Shown here piece after piece: positions 23,664-33,627 of a DNA stretch of 64,000 bases. The notes beneath the pieces are model-generated. The model was not told the DNA's origin and did not search any database. It worked only from the letters and a program-made list of their open reading frames with translations. Location of the stretch: positions 365,888,720 through 365,952,719 of the forward strand of contig CM077671.1 of NCBI GenBank assembly GCA_039707655.1. Reading direction: 5' to 3'. Position numbers and translations under genes: made by a program. Each line of letters starts with the position of its first letter. Position 1 is the stretch's first letter. This stretch comes from Elymus sibiricus (Eukaryota; Streptophyta; Magnoliopsida; Poales; Poaceae).

Positions 23664-24055
23664 CTCAGGCTGCGGCTGCTCGACACGTAGTGGGTTTTGG
23701 GGCGGCCCCACGTCGCTTTGCTTCTCTCTTTCGCTGCTGCGGTGCCCTCGATCGGCCGCTTAAACTCCCCCCTCCACCACTGGCTAGCGTGGTCGTTGCG
23801 CTCTGTGGTTGTAGCTCGAGCCCCTTCAGAAGGAAGCACACCAAGCTAACAAGCTAGGAAGAACCTCCCTTGCATCCGACCAGCGAGTGACGTGACGGTG
23901 AGACCCCTCCATCTCCGGCCATCTTGCTAATGTGCTTTTCTTCTTCTTCTTCTTCTTTCATGTCGAATGGGGACATGAAATTAGAGAAGAGGAACTAACC
24001 ATACGTTGTTGCTGATCTCGTGATCTCCTCCTACTCCTACCTAGCTTGGATCTCC
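22784..24055. other. Low-copy-looking flank with an old local duplication
   Basis: No gene is seen. About 22790-22970 and 23425-23570 are diverged copies of each other, sharing ttttactgccatgca, then tctgcaaag.aagtaggcgt and cattgccaaag. 'aatcatcgtgctagcta' also recurs at 23154 and 23404. This suggests a tandem duplication of about 0.6 kb. A perfect TG dinucleotide run of 18 units lies at 23625-23660. 23820-24055 may be the 5' leader of the exon at 24056, with a possible leader intron ending in 'ctacctag' near 24043. Confidence 0.5.
23625..23660. repeat. (TG)18 microsatellite
   Basis: This is an uninterrupted TG run of 36 bp in the flank upstream of the exon at 24056. The length makes it a likely polymorphic marker. 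Confidence 0.95.
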
Positions 24056-24220
24056 ATGGACGGCAAGACGCCTCATCTGCTGCCTCCGAGCGAGGCCAAA
24101 AAGGAGATCCGGGATGACGTCCCACTGGTCTGCGGATGGGCGCTCATCAACGCCTTCAGCATCGTCTTCGGCGCAGCATGCGGCTACATAGCCGCCTACT
24201 TCCGTGTCTCGTGCAGCCAG
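24056..24220 (+). CDS. Possible first exon of an unknown small membrane protein
   Basis: An ATG opens 55 codons that end exactly at a good splice donor (cag|gtaact). The peptide starts MDGKTPHLLPPSEAKKEIRD and then has one hydrophobic helix of about 25 residues (VCGWALINAFSIVFGAACGY), so a single-pass or signal-anchored membrane protein is plausible. GC-rich codons and a CTT-rich leader contrast with the repeats around it, which favours a real gene. The presumed intron runs into the CACTA-2 end at 24301. No later exon can be recognised, and beyond CACTA-2 the sequence is a WAK gene on the other strand, so the gene is probably truncated. I do not recognise the family. Confidence 0.45.
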
Positions 24221-24300
24221 GTAACTAGCTACCCGTGTACAGTGTACTACCCCTCGGATGCTTTACATTATTGCCACCGATCCATCATGCGCCAAGCTGG

Positions 24301-24590
24301 CACTAGTAGAAAACAGACATTTTGTCCACATCATTAGTCCGGGTCTGGTTTTGAACCGGCACTAATGTGACCATTAGTCGCGGTTCGTGACGGGCATCAT
24401 TAGTTCCGGTTCGTTCCGGACCTTTAGACCTGGTTCGTGCCACGAACCGGGACTAAAGGGGTGGTGGCAGGCTGGCGTCAGCCTGGGGCCCCACGATAAC
24501 CTTTAGTCCCGGTTCGTGCCACGAACCGGGACTATAGGCTAACCTTTAGTCCCGGTTTGTGTCTCGAACCGGGACTAAAGGTCCCCTATA
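24301..24590 (+). repeat. CACTA-2 5' subterminal hairpin block
   Basis: The end CACTAGTAGAAAAC is followed by hairpins such as ggttcgtgccacgaacc flanked by tttagtccc and gggactaaa. It is the mirror image of the CACTA-1 end at 22230-22783, so two related 5' ends face each other across 22784-24300. Confidence 0.85.
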
Positions 24591-25226
24591 TGAACCCTTC
24601 GGCCAGCCCGAGCTCTCTGTTCTTCCCCTTTCCTCTCCTCTGGTTCTTCCTCTCTTCCCCGAGCTCATCCTCCATTTTTGTCAAAATTTGTCAAGATTTG
24701 GAGGCACCCCATCCATCCAAGTGTTCACAAAGGTTAGCAACTTTGTCCTTTCATCTCTCATTGCTAGATTAGCTCTTGCAATGCTCTATAAGTATAGTGA
24801 TTTGTGGGTTTTAGTTTGGGAGTATTTATATGTGGTAGTTTATTTGATTTATATGCAATTTGAGCTCAAATTAACTTCTTACTTTGCATGTGTAGGTGTG
24901 GTTTACTTAGTGCCTTCCCGTCCCCGTCCTAACCACCGTCGATCGCCCGCACCGTCCCGTCGCCGGCACCACCTTGGTGAGCCTCTTGTTCTTATCCTTT
25001 TTATAAAAAAAAATCATGTTTGTAAGATTTAGATAGTTACTTGTATAGTTTTCTTACCTGTATGGTTGTTTGTTATACGTAGTGGCATGGTTTTGATATC
25101 CGTCCCCGTCGGCCCTCGTCCGGTTTATGATTCGGATGTGGTATATACTCTCTTTTATAACTGTTTGTTGCATTTCGTGTTTATGACAATTATGCCCATC
25201 AAGTTGACATAGATATTTTTATCTAG

Positions 25227-25538
25227 GAGGTATGAGAACCGGAAATTCCAACCGACATAGATATTCTTGTCAAGAAGTTAAATTTAGTTGAAAAAGAAAA
25301 CGAGTATTTGAAAGAAAAATTGAAAAGAGTTGAAGAAGAGAAGATGAAACTGGAGTTGTACGTTGCCGATGTCGTCGATGATCACAAGATCAAGATGGAT
25401 GCAATGCGCTTGAAGATTAGAAAATTTAAAAAATATGCCATTGATAGTGAGGCTTGGTATCACTATGCTGTTGGATCAATTGTTACCTTAGTTGCGATCT
25501 TGATCGCATATGTTGTTGCATTTAAATGCTTTAGCTAG
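25227..25538 (+). pseudogene. Small coiled-coil/membrane ORF, CACTA-2 copy
   Basis: The exon follows an acceptor (tatctag|gagg) and reads into a charged helix (EKLKRVEEEKMKLELYV), a conserved block (DDHKIKMDAMRLKIRK) and a hydrophobic C-terminus (AVGSIVTLVAILIAYVV). Earlier exons probably lie at 24890-25140 (for example a block coding VPVGPRPVYDSDVV, followed by tatata) but are not certain. In this copy the third codon of the exon, TGT in CACTA-3, is TGA (25233-25235). An ATG at 25308 could still give a 76-residue product. Tnp2 begins about 90 bases downstream. I do not recognise the family; a membrane-anchored helical protein is inferred from composition only. Confidence 0.6.
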
Positions 25539-25630
25539 AGAGTTTGTATGTTGTTTTATGAGAACAAGTGTGTATGAACTTTATGTATGAACTTGTATTA
25601 ATTTGGTCTCTTCGGTGTTGTGTAATGAAG

Positions 25631-25719
25631 ATGAGCCGGCGATGGATGTACGATGACCGATGCTCTCCCCAGTTCATTAATGGCGTGCATACTTTTCTGG
25701 TTGCGGCTGAGGCAAACAA
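25631..25719 (+). pseudogene. Tnp2 of CACTA-2, 5' segment
   Basis: The N-terminal piece of the Tnp2-like transposase begins MSRRWMYDDRCSPQF at an ATG preceded by an AG acceptor context (aatgaag|atg). It is cut at 25719 by CACTA-3. The triplet CAA at 25717-25719 is the target duplication, and the frame resumes after the second CAA at 38790-38792. Across the break the sequence agrees with the uninterrupted CACTA-1 copy near 14225. Confidence 0.9.
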
Positions 25720-25975
25720 CACTAGTAGGAAAACCCCCATTTGTCCCGGTTCGTAAGGGCCTTTAGTCCCGGTTCTGGAACCGGGACTAAAGGGTCGGGA
25801 CTAAAGCCCAAAACCTTTAGTCCCGGTTCGCTTACCAACCGGGACAGAAGGGGCTCCACGTGGCCGGTGCTGGGAGCCCAGGCAGGAGGACCTTTAGTCC
25901 CGGTTGGTAACACCAACCGGGACCAAAAGGCAGGACCTTTAGTCCCGGTTGGCAACACCAACCGGGACCAAAAGG
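25720..25975 (-). repeat. CACTA-3 3' terminus and hairpins
   Basis: From the end CACTAGTAGGAAAACC the block holds five hairpin arms built on TTTAGTCCCGGTT, with loops made of GGTAACACCAACC or GTTCTGGAACC. It is followed by a poly-T and poly-G tract at 25984-26012. Confidence 0.85.
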
Positions 25976-26302
25976 CACTGGGGTTTTTTTTTTTGAAAGG
26001 GGGGGGGGGTTAGGGGGGTTTGTAGGGTTAATTGAGGTGTTTCATATTGTGTTAGCTAGCTAATAGAGAGAAGTGTCCTCTCTTTCTCCGTGCTTGGTCG
26101 ACGCTAGCTACTATAGAGAGAACTCGACACGCTAGCTAGTAAGCAAATGAAGGAACCATTAAGTACACAAGATCGTCATGAACATATACACAGAGAAGTG
26201 ATCGACCTCTCTTTCTCCGAGAGATTGGTCGAACAACAAGTTTTCGTATATCTATCCGACGCTACTAGCTACATATATACAATATAAGATCTCTTACAAT
26301 CC

Positions 26303-29300
26303 CTAACATTTATATTCAAATTCCAGATGGTATTCTCCGGCTTTATTTATGACGTGGTCAAGAAAGAATCCCGCCAATTCCTCTTGAATTGCTCGTATGC
26401 GATCATGTGGTAGGAGTTCATCCCACATCTACCACGTCTAATTTGAAGAAGGGGGTCAATACATATATATGAATGAAACTCAACACAAATCATGGTAATA
26501 AAATAAAATTGTGAATATTATTGCTTACGCACTTGAAATTGTTTTTCAGAGTAGCCCCGCTTAGGGGTAGTCGCGTTGTAGATGAACTCGCAAACGTAGT
26601 ATCCACAAAAATTATTCCCTTTTTCCTGCCACAAGCACTTTACGAGAAATAGAGTTCAATCAAACTGATAATCAAGGATGATAAATGGTATTGATGGAAC
26701 TAGAATCAATGGGAGATGCGCGGAACTAGCTAGTAGTACTTACTTTCGGGTGTGTAAATCGCAGATCCCTCGGCAGTGCCGGAACAATTGCGGTGAACTC
26801 TTTCCAAACCCTGCCAGACAAAGAAAATAATTACTTGATATCAGGAAATGAACAAAGTTGCCGATATGATGCGATAATGATCGATTGAACTTACTTCTGG
26901 AGCATTTCAGTCATGTTCGCATATTCCTGGGGATCTTTTCGTTTCGAGTCTAAGACGATTACTACTCCCCGCTCAAGCTTAATCTCTAGCAGAATAAAGT
27001 GGAAGTTGCGCACGCATGCATAACTCATCAATTACATTACTATAACCTCGAGTAATAAGGGAAACTGAATATGCACAAGACAGTAACACTCACTTGAAGT
27101 TGTAAGGAAAGAGTATTGTCCCTTTGTTTTGATTTTTAAGCAACGATTGTAGCAAGTTGTCCTCGGTTTGTGTGACATTGTTTTTAACCGTAAACTCATG
27201 TATGATATTTGGGTTAATGAACCCAATGTCATACATTTGTGCTTTTCTGCATTCGACGATCTTCAATCTGCATAATATAGTGAGGATAATTATATATACA
27301 TGCAATGAAAGAGCTGAGCTATATATATAGAGAGACTTAATTACAGAAGTAGTACTTACAGACAGTAGGAAGTCACGATTGTTTTGTCGAGGGCCTTTTG
27401 ATTGTATAACTGGAATATCTCCTCAAATTCAACATTCAACAGATCCATTCCAACGAGGTCGTGCTCCTCTTTAATCTTCAGCGTCAAAGCATCCCTCCCA
27501 GACTCGCGGCAGGTTTTCATGTACCATTCATGCAATGTTCGCATCATCGTTGTTAGAGGAGGATGATCAGGTTTGACGAGAGGCCGCCCGTACCGGTAAC
27601 TGAATTCGTCCACCTCCAACGGCTCAAACTGTACATCATCGCTCAGGTAATCACCAGGATTGGTACCGGGCACCATCCCCGGATGATTAGCGACGATATC
27701 GCTAGACACCTTGAGCGGGGGGCACGATTGGTTCGCCTGTTCGCCGAGCTGGGGAATTTTTTTCCCACTTCTTCGTTTTGCTAACCTTGCATCACTGGAA
27801 GTACTTCCCGACCGCCGCGCGTCTTGATATGTCTTTTTAACACAGCGGTCAAAGTTGGAATCCGGCGGAGGCGGTGGTGGTCGCTTCAGGGCATCGATAG
27901 TGCGCATCACTTTCACCGGATCTAGCTTCTCCTTCGGAGCTGGAATTTTCTTTGCAAAATGGGCCGTCAATTCGGCCTGACATATCTCCTCGTTTTCAGA
28001 CTCGGTCCTCTCATATGGTAACTTTTCCAGAGGCTTGAGAGATGGACCGTATCTGTATTCCCTCCCGCCTCTTCTTGTACTCCTAGCCGCCGGAGCGGCG
28101 GCGTCTCTCTTCCGTCGTTGCTTACGAGGCGGAGCAGGAGGCGGAGTGCTCCGACGCGCCGGAGGAGCCGGAGCGGCGGCGTCTGTCTTCTGCCGTTGCC
28201 GACGAGGCTGAGGAGGAGGCGTACTGCTCCGACGTGCCGGAGTAGGCGAAGGAGGAGGCGGAGTGCCCTCACGCGTCGGAGGAACCGGAGAAGGAGGCGG
28301 TGTGCCCTGATCACTTGCCGGAGGAGGAGGAGGAGGAGGAGGAGGCGGAGAGCCCTGATTCGCCTGAGGAGGAGGAGGCGGAGGAGGCGAAGGCGTCCAG
28401 TTTGGAAGCTTGATGTACTCCTTCTGCCATAGACATGTACTCCTCAGAGCACGAGCCAGCTTATTCTCTCCTTCACCTGTAGGCCGGTCAAGCTCGAGCT
28501 CCTCAAATCCCTCCATTACTTCATCCACCATCACAACAGCATAGCCATGTGGAATCGGTGAGCAGTGAAAAGTTCCGTTGGGTTGAGGAGGTGCAACAGA
28601 GCCGACAGCCGCCTTGAAAGTGAGGTTCCGGCATTTCGTCATGAGCTTGCAATGTTGAGCCTCCGTGATAGTATCCACGGGGTAGATAGGAGCCGTGAAG
28701 TCAGGCTGAACGGGCTCCGTGGAAGCGACGCTGCTTCTCCGCTGAGATGGCGGGGTAGCTTCGTGCCGCTGAGATGGTTGGCCGGCAGCTCGCTGGCTCT
28801 CAGCTTCCTCTAGCTTTTGTAGTCTTGCATTCAGCTTCTGAATTTCGCTCAGCTCCGCTTTCCTCTTTCTCTCCCGGCTTCTGTAACTGCCTGCGTCGGG
28901 AAACCCAACCTTCCATGGAACGGAGCCTGGTGTGCCTCGTGTTCGTCCAGGGTGCTCAGCATTCCCTAGGGCCTCAGTCAGCTCGTCCTTCTCTCTGTCG
29001 GGAATGAACGTCCCTTCCTGCGCTGCGGTGATATACTCCTGAAGCTTGTTCATGGGTATCGCAAGTTGCTCGTTCGTCCAATGGCACTTCCCTGTTTCAG
29101 GGTCCAAAGTTCCCCCAACCCCGAAGAACCAAGTCCTTGAACGGTCTGGCCAGTTCAATGTCTGTGGTACGACTTTTTTAGAAATCAGGTCATTCTCAGC
29201 TTTGTCCCACAACGGCCGGGCTTTGAGGTAGCCACCTGACCCCGTGTGATGGTGATACTGCTTCTTTGCAGCATTGATCTTGTTTGTCTCTGACATTTTC

Positions 29301-30144
29301 TTACTCTTGTCCGATGTCTTGTAGGCCACAAATGCGGGCCAGTGATCACGTATCTTCTCAAATCGGCCGGTGAATTCTGGAGTCTCCCCTTTGTCGACAA
29401 ACTTTGATTTCAACTCATTCTTCCACCTCCTGAATAGATCTGCCATCTTCTTAAGAGCACACGCCTTGACCAGTGGCTCTATAACTGGCTTATTCGGATC
29501 CTCCTCTGGCGGTAGGGTGAAATTTGCCTTCAGCGCGGTCCAAAGATCATCTTTCTGTCTATCGGTGACATAATCACCATCAGGGGCGCCGTCCTTAGGC
29601 TTATTCCATTGCTTGATGCTGATCGGGATGTAGTCCCTAACAATAGCTCCGCACTGAGCAGAAAATGCATCCTTGGTCCGCTTGGGTTCAATCGGATGGC
29701 CATCGTGCGCGAGTGCTGTGATCGTGAACCTTTCTTCCTTGCGCAACCTCTTCTTCGGGCCTCGTCTCGTTACCGAAGTTTGGCTCGATCCGGAGGGCTA
29801 TAAAAGAAGAAAGAAGAGTTAATTAATATATGTACATACCAAAACAATTAATGCATCAATTAGCTAGTCAGCACGGGCTTAATTAATATATATACCTCGC
29901 CGGACTTTGCAACAGCTCCCTCCTCTGTTCGGTCACCGGAGCCGTCATCATGGTCTCCTTCTTCCTCCGGCATTCGGTCACCGGAGCCATCATCATCATG
30001 TCCTTCCTCCTCCATTGTTCGATCACCGGAGCCATCAACCTCTCCTTCCAGACCATCGGTGTCGTTGAGATACGACAAGATATCACGTCCGTCGTGGATT
30101 ATGTCCCCCAACAACTGTTCTTGTTCCAAGTCTCTTGGATCCAT
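26303..30144 (-). CDS. CACTA second gene: Transposase_24-like with Ulp1-like C-terminus (probably defective)
   Basis: Inferred exons on the minus strand: 30144-29896, 29797-27360, 27267-27094, about 26998-26895, 26810-26744, 26637-26529 and 26437-26303. Exon 1 encodes an acidic leader. Exon 2 (about 810 codons) holds the Transposase_24-like part (NKINAAKKQYHHHTGSGGY, then RSRTWFFGVGGTLDPETG), a helical stretch, a block resembling DUF8039 (GTFHCSPIPHGYAVVMVDEV) and a long proline-rich region. Later exons match Ulp1/C48 proteases: His in HFILLEIK, Asp in IVLDSK, Gln and Cys in WQEKGNNFCGYYVC. Likely role: DNA-binding partner of Tnp2 with a SUMO- or ubiquitin-protease-like tail; activity is inference. 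Two defects: no AG acceptor is visible just before the His exon, and the last exon has a TAG where CACTA-2 has GAG, removing about 40 C-terminal residues after the catalytic Cys. Confidence 0.75.
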
Positions 30145-30339
30145 AGTTTCTGCAAATATTACAACATGGCAATTAATATACAAACATGAATGTCCGACGT
30201 CCGGACCGCCTCTCTCATGAATGTACGACGCCCGGTTTGGGGTGGCCTCGACAACACTTGTAGGGTTTGGGTGGGGGGGTATGTCGACAACGCTTTTTTT
30301 CTTGGGTTTGGGTGGCCTCGAGAGTTGGTCGCCCGGTAT

Positions 30340-30640
30340 ATCAGGGAGGGGGTATATCGACCCCCCCCTCATGTCGAAGTTATCGGGGAGGGGGTATATC
30401 GAACCCCCCCCCATGTCGAAGTTATCGGGGAGGGGGTATATCGACAACGACATACACACATGGAAAAAAATGCTATCCATCTTTACATACATAGCCACAT
30501 ACATATATTATATATTTTCATTAACTCATGACATATTTTCATTATATTTTTCTTTCTTTAACTCAACGACAACGACATACATACATGGAAAAAAATGTAT
30601 ATCGACCCCCCCCTCATGTCGAAGTTATCGGGGAGGGGGC
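30340..30640. repeat. 42 bp tandem repeats in the CACTA-3 spacer
   Basis: Units contain gttatcggggaggg then ggtatatcga and a C-run with catgtcgaa. Successive copies at about 30339, 30381 and 30423 have a 42 bp period, and another copy lies at 30596-30640. They are just upstream (minus strand) of the second gene and could be leader or promoter sequence. Confidence 0.7.
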
Positions 30641-30659
30641 GATCTCTTTCTCGTTATTT

Positions 30660-31165
30660 TTCGTGTGTCCGTGTCGTCGTATCCGTGTCCGTGTCCGTGT
30701 CGCCGTATCCGTGTCCGTGTCCGTGTCTGTGTCCGTGTCCATGTCCATGTCCGTGTCGCCGTATCCGAGCAGGGACCATGGGAAAGGGGGGCTCACTGGG
30801 GGCGGCGACGGGGAGGCGGCGGGGCGGCGATGGGGCGGCGCGGCGACAGGGAGGCGACGGGGCGGCTCGGGGCGGCGCGCGGCGACGGGGACGACGACGG
30901 CGACGGGGACGGGGACGGGGCGGCGCGGCGACGGGGACGGGGCGGCGCGGCGACGGGGACGGGGCGGCGACGACGACGGCGACCTCGGGGCGGCTCGGGG
31001 CGGCGCGCGACGAGGACGATGACGGCACGGCGACGGGGAGGCGACGGGGCGGCTCGGGGCGGCGCGCGGCGACGGCGACGAGGAGCGGGCGGCAACGACG
31101 ACGAGGAGCGGTGCGGCGACGGGGACGGGGCGGCGACGGGCTCGGGGCGGCGACGGGGAATGGCA
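30660..31165. repeat. CGTGTC hexamer run and G-rich GGCGACGGGG minisatellite
   Basis: 30660-30775 is a run of cgtgtc / cgtatc hexamers. 30783-31165 is almost entirely ggcgacgggg and ggcggcg variants, strongly G-rich on the plus strand, with many runs of four or more Gs. Every frame here stays open by composition, giving overlapping spurious ORFs on both strands. The tract lies upstream of the second gene of CACTA-3; CACTA-2 lacks it. Confidence 0.85.
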
Positions 31166-31204
31166 GATGAAAACTGAAATTTTCTAAGTGTTTACTTATA
31201 TACA

Positions 31205-31445
31205 AGAAGCATTGGTCCTGGTTGGTGGCACCAACCGGGACCAATGCCCACCTTTAGTCCCGGTTGGTGCCACCAACCGGGACCAAAGGTCTCTTTTCAA
31301 CAGCCCAAAGGGCGGGAAGCAGAGACCTTTGGTCCCGGTTGGTGGCACCAACCGGGACCAAAGGTGGGCATTGGTCCCGGTTGGTGCCACCAACCGGGAC
31401 CAAAGGCGGGCATTGGTCCCGGTTGGTGGCACCAACCGGGACTAA
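31205..31445. repeat. Internal cluster of subterminal-type hairpins
   Basis: Five copies of the ggttggtg(g/c)caccaacc hairpin flanked by tttggtccc and gggaccaaa are arranged head to tail. They resemble the 3' terminal hairpins at 25890-25970 but lie more than 5 kb from either end of CACTA-3. Each unit can fold, and the whole block is nearly self-complementary. Confidence 0.8.
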
Positions 31446-31474
31446 AGCCCTGTTCCTGGCACGGTGGGAGTTTA

Positions 31475-31516
31475 GTCCCACCTCGCCGAGCGAGGAGCAG
31501 TCGTACTGGTTTATAA
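31475..31516 (+). promoter_or_regulatory. Possible snRNA-type (Pol III-like) promoter
   Basis: The sequence has gtcccacctcg at 31475-31485, one or two bases from the plant snRNA upstream element RTCCCACATCG. A TATA box tttataa follows at 31510-31516. The 24 bp gap between them is the spacing known for plant U3/U6 Pol III promoters (Pol II snRNA promoters have about ten more). A transcript would start near 31540 and could end at the T-rich tract from about 31648. The region 31540-31640 is not a recognisable U-RNA. Confidence 0.4.
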
Positions 31517-31639
31517 GCGCGGCTGCACCCACCGTCTCGAGCTCCTCTCTACCGCAGGCTTACGGGCCTAACAGCTTTGCAACTGCCTGTGGGCCTATTG
31601 GGCCTTCTGCGGGCTTGAATGCCGTGGTGGCCTAGTAGG

Positions 31640-32100
31640 CGGCATTTTATTTATTTATTTTCGGTATTTTTGTTTTGTTTTTTTGCTTTATTTATTTTTT
31701 TATTTTTTTCCAATATTTTTCTACTGTTATTTTAGTTCATTCTTTTTAACAAATAAATACTTTGATAATTTTAGTTGCATAATTTCCATTATTTTGTTTT
31801 GTTTTTTGCTTGATTTATTTTTGTTTTATTTTTTGCTTTATTTATTTCCAGTGTGTTTTATCATTATATTCTTTTTGCTATTAATGTTTTGAACAAAAAA
31901 TACTTGGATAATTTTAGTTGCATAATTTCCATTATTTTTGTTTTCTTTTTTGCTTTATTTATTTTTGTTTTATTTTTTGCTTTATTTATTTCCAGTGTCT
32001 TTTATCATTATATTCTTTTTGCTATTAATGTTTTGAACAAAAAATACTTTGATAATTTTAGTTGCATAATTTTTATATAATTATAGTTTCAAAAATACTA
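31640..32100. repeat. AT-rich tract with roughly 145 bp tandem units
   Basis: The phrase ttttagttgcataattt recurs at about 31769, 31912 and 32058, each followed by a T-rich stretch with tttgctttatttatt. No convincing coding content; the frames it gives are low-complexity Phe/Leu/Ile peptides. Confidence 0.7.
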
Positions 32101-32164
32101 GAGGTTTATAAAAGCTTTTTAGTTGATTCTTTTTTGAACTCCACTCCCACGATATTTTGATAGA

Positions 32165-32642
32165 AATTAAAAAGCACTTCAAATGAACTCTGAAAAGGTT
32201 GAAAGTTGGCATGGTATCATCATTTCACCCACATAGCATGTGCTAAAAAGTTGAGTGGGTTACGGCAAAAACTGGATGCACTTCGTGTACAAAATGGACA
32301 ATCTCTTTCGAAGTATCACGGTTTCGGACGGAAACTCATCTGTTACAAAGGGATTTCATTTTTTTTGAACTTATTTGAACTCCATACTTTTTGTGTGTTC
32401 AAAATGCACCATTCAAAGCCACATCATCAATTTTCAACCCTTTCTGACTTCATTTGGTAATTTTCATGCATTTACTGATTTTTTTGAGCTAAATGACCCT
32501 GAAATTGAAAAGCACTACAAATGAACTCTGAAAAGGTTGAAAGTTGGCATGGTATCATCATTTCACCCACATAGCATGTTATAAAAAGTTGAGAGGGTTA
32601 CGGCAAAAAATGGATGCACTTCGTGTACAAAACGGACAATTG
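32165..32642. repeat. Direct duplication of a 138 bp spacer block
   Basis: A block running from 'aaaaagcact.caaatgaactctg' through 'gcacttcgtgtacaaaa.ggacaat' is present at 32167-32304 and 32505-32642. Its last 60 bp recur a third time at 33463-33524, on the far side of the 140 bp repeats. Confidence 0.8.
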
Positions 32643-32731
32643 AGCATCATCCTTTCTATTTGTCTTTTGTTTGTTTCTAAGTGTGTCTGTAAAAATGGAG
32701 TTGGAAAAATGAAATATACCGTCGGAAAATG

Positions 32732-33272
32732 AAAGGATTTCTAGATAGATCAACAAAACACACGGTTTCCCCTGCATACAGCCCGATGGTGGCTCATGAG
32801 TGCCCGCATATGAAATGCACCGTCGGACCGTATGTAGGGAATCCGAATGATTTGTATTCGGTCGATGAACTAAAGGATTTCTAGATAGATCAACAAAACA
32901 CACGGTTTCCCCTGCATACAGCCCGACGGTGGCTCATGAGTGCCCGCATATGAAATGCACCGTCGGACCGTATGCAGGGAATCCGAATGATTTGTATTCG
33001 GTCGATGAACTAAAGGATTTCTAGATAGATCAACAAAACACACGGTTTCCCCTGCATACAGCCCGACGGTGGCTCGTGAGTGCCCGCATATGAAATGCAC
33101 CGTCGGACCGTATGCAGGGAATCCGAATGATTTGTATTCGGTCGATGAACTAAAGTATTTCTAGATAGATCAACAAAACACATGGTTTCCCCTGCATACA
33201 GCCCAACGGTGGAAATATGAAATGCACCGTTGGACCGTATGCAGGGAATCCAAATGATTTGAATCCGAATGA
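32732..33272. repeat. 140 bp hairpin tandem repeat, 3.9 units (CACTA-3)
   Basis: Units start at 32732, 32872, 33012 and 33152 with an exact 140 bp period; the last unit lacks about 17 bp. Each contains an interrupted palindrome: cctgcatac and ccgacggt pair with accgtcgg and gtatgcagg. The period is not a multiple of three, so the long frames across it are by-products. The same array lies at 41278-41680 in CACTA-2 with one unit fewer. Confidence 0.92.
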
Positions 33273-33627
33273 GTACACACACTAAGTGTCGAACATGTCC
33301 GAGAGGTGGGTTATATATAGGGTCGTGTGCCTCTTTAGTCCCGGTTGCTAGCACGAACCGGGACTAGTCATTATAGTGCTGATCCAACAGCTCACAAGCG
33401 CTTGAAAGAAACACACGATCCGTGTGCTTCTTCCTGATTGGTACGACCTTCACCGCCCAAGGTTATAAAGAGTTGAGAGGGTTACGGCAAAAACTGGATG
33501 CACTTCGTGTACAAAACGGACAATCTCTTTCGAAGTATTAGGGTTTCATACGAAAACTCATCTGTTACAAAAGGCATTTCATTTCTTCACATGTAACTGC
33601 AATGATATAGCTGTGGAGAGAAAGTCT

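Noticed and set aside
24559..25032. 157-codon frame at the CACTA-2 5' end
   Set aside because: It begins in the subterminal hairpins and crosses the leader with likely splice sites; CACTA-1 has no corresponding intact frame.
28118..28432. Arg-rich plus-strand frame opposite the CACTA-3 second gene
   Set aside because: It is the complement of the proline-rich part of the real coding strand.
30221..31244. Long open frames on both strands, 190-318 codons, rich in Arg, Gly and Pro
   Set aside because: They lie on the CGTGTC and GGCGACGGGG repeats; several frames are open at once on both strands, as expected from composition without coding.
31540..31640. A U6 or U3 RNA gene downstream of the snRNA-like promoter
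   Set aside because: The sequence does not show the conserved boxes of U6 or U3; only the promoter-like elements are reported.
32732..33272. Regularly spaced repeats resembling a CRISPR array
   Set aside because: The whole 140 bp unit is repeated without unique spacers, and the context is a plant transposon.
32598..33354. Frames encoding a repeated peptide across the 140 bp repeats
   Set aside because: The period is not a multiple of three, the peptide shifts frame between units, and the same DNA is explained by a noncoding hairpin repeat.
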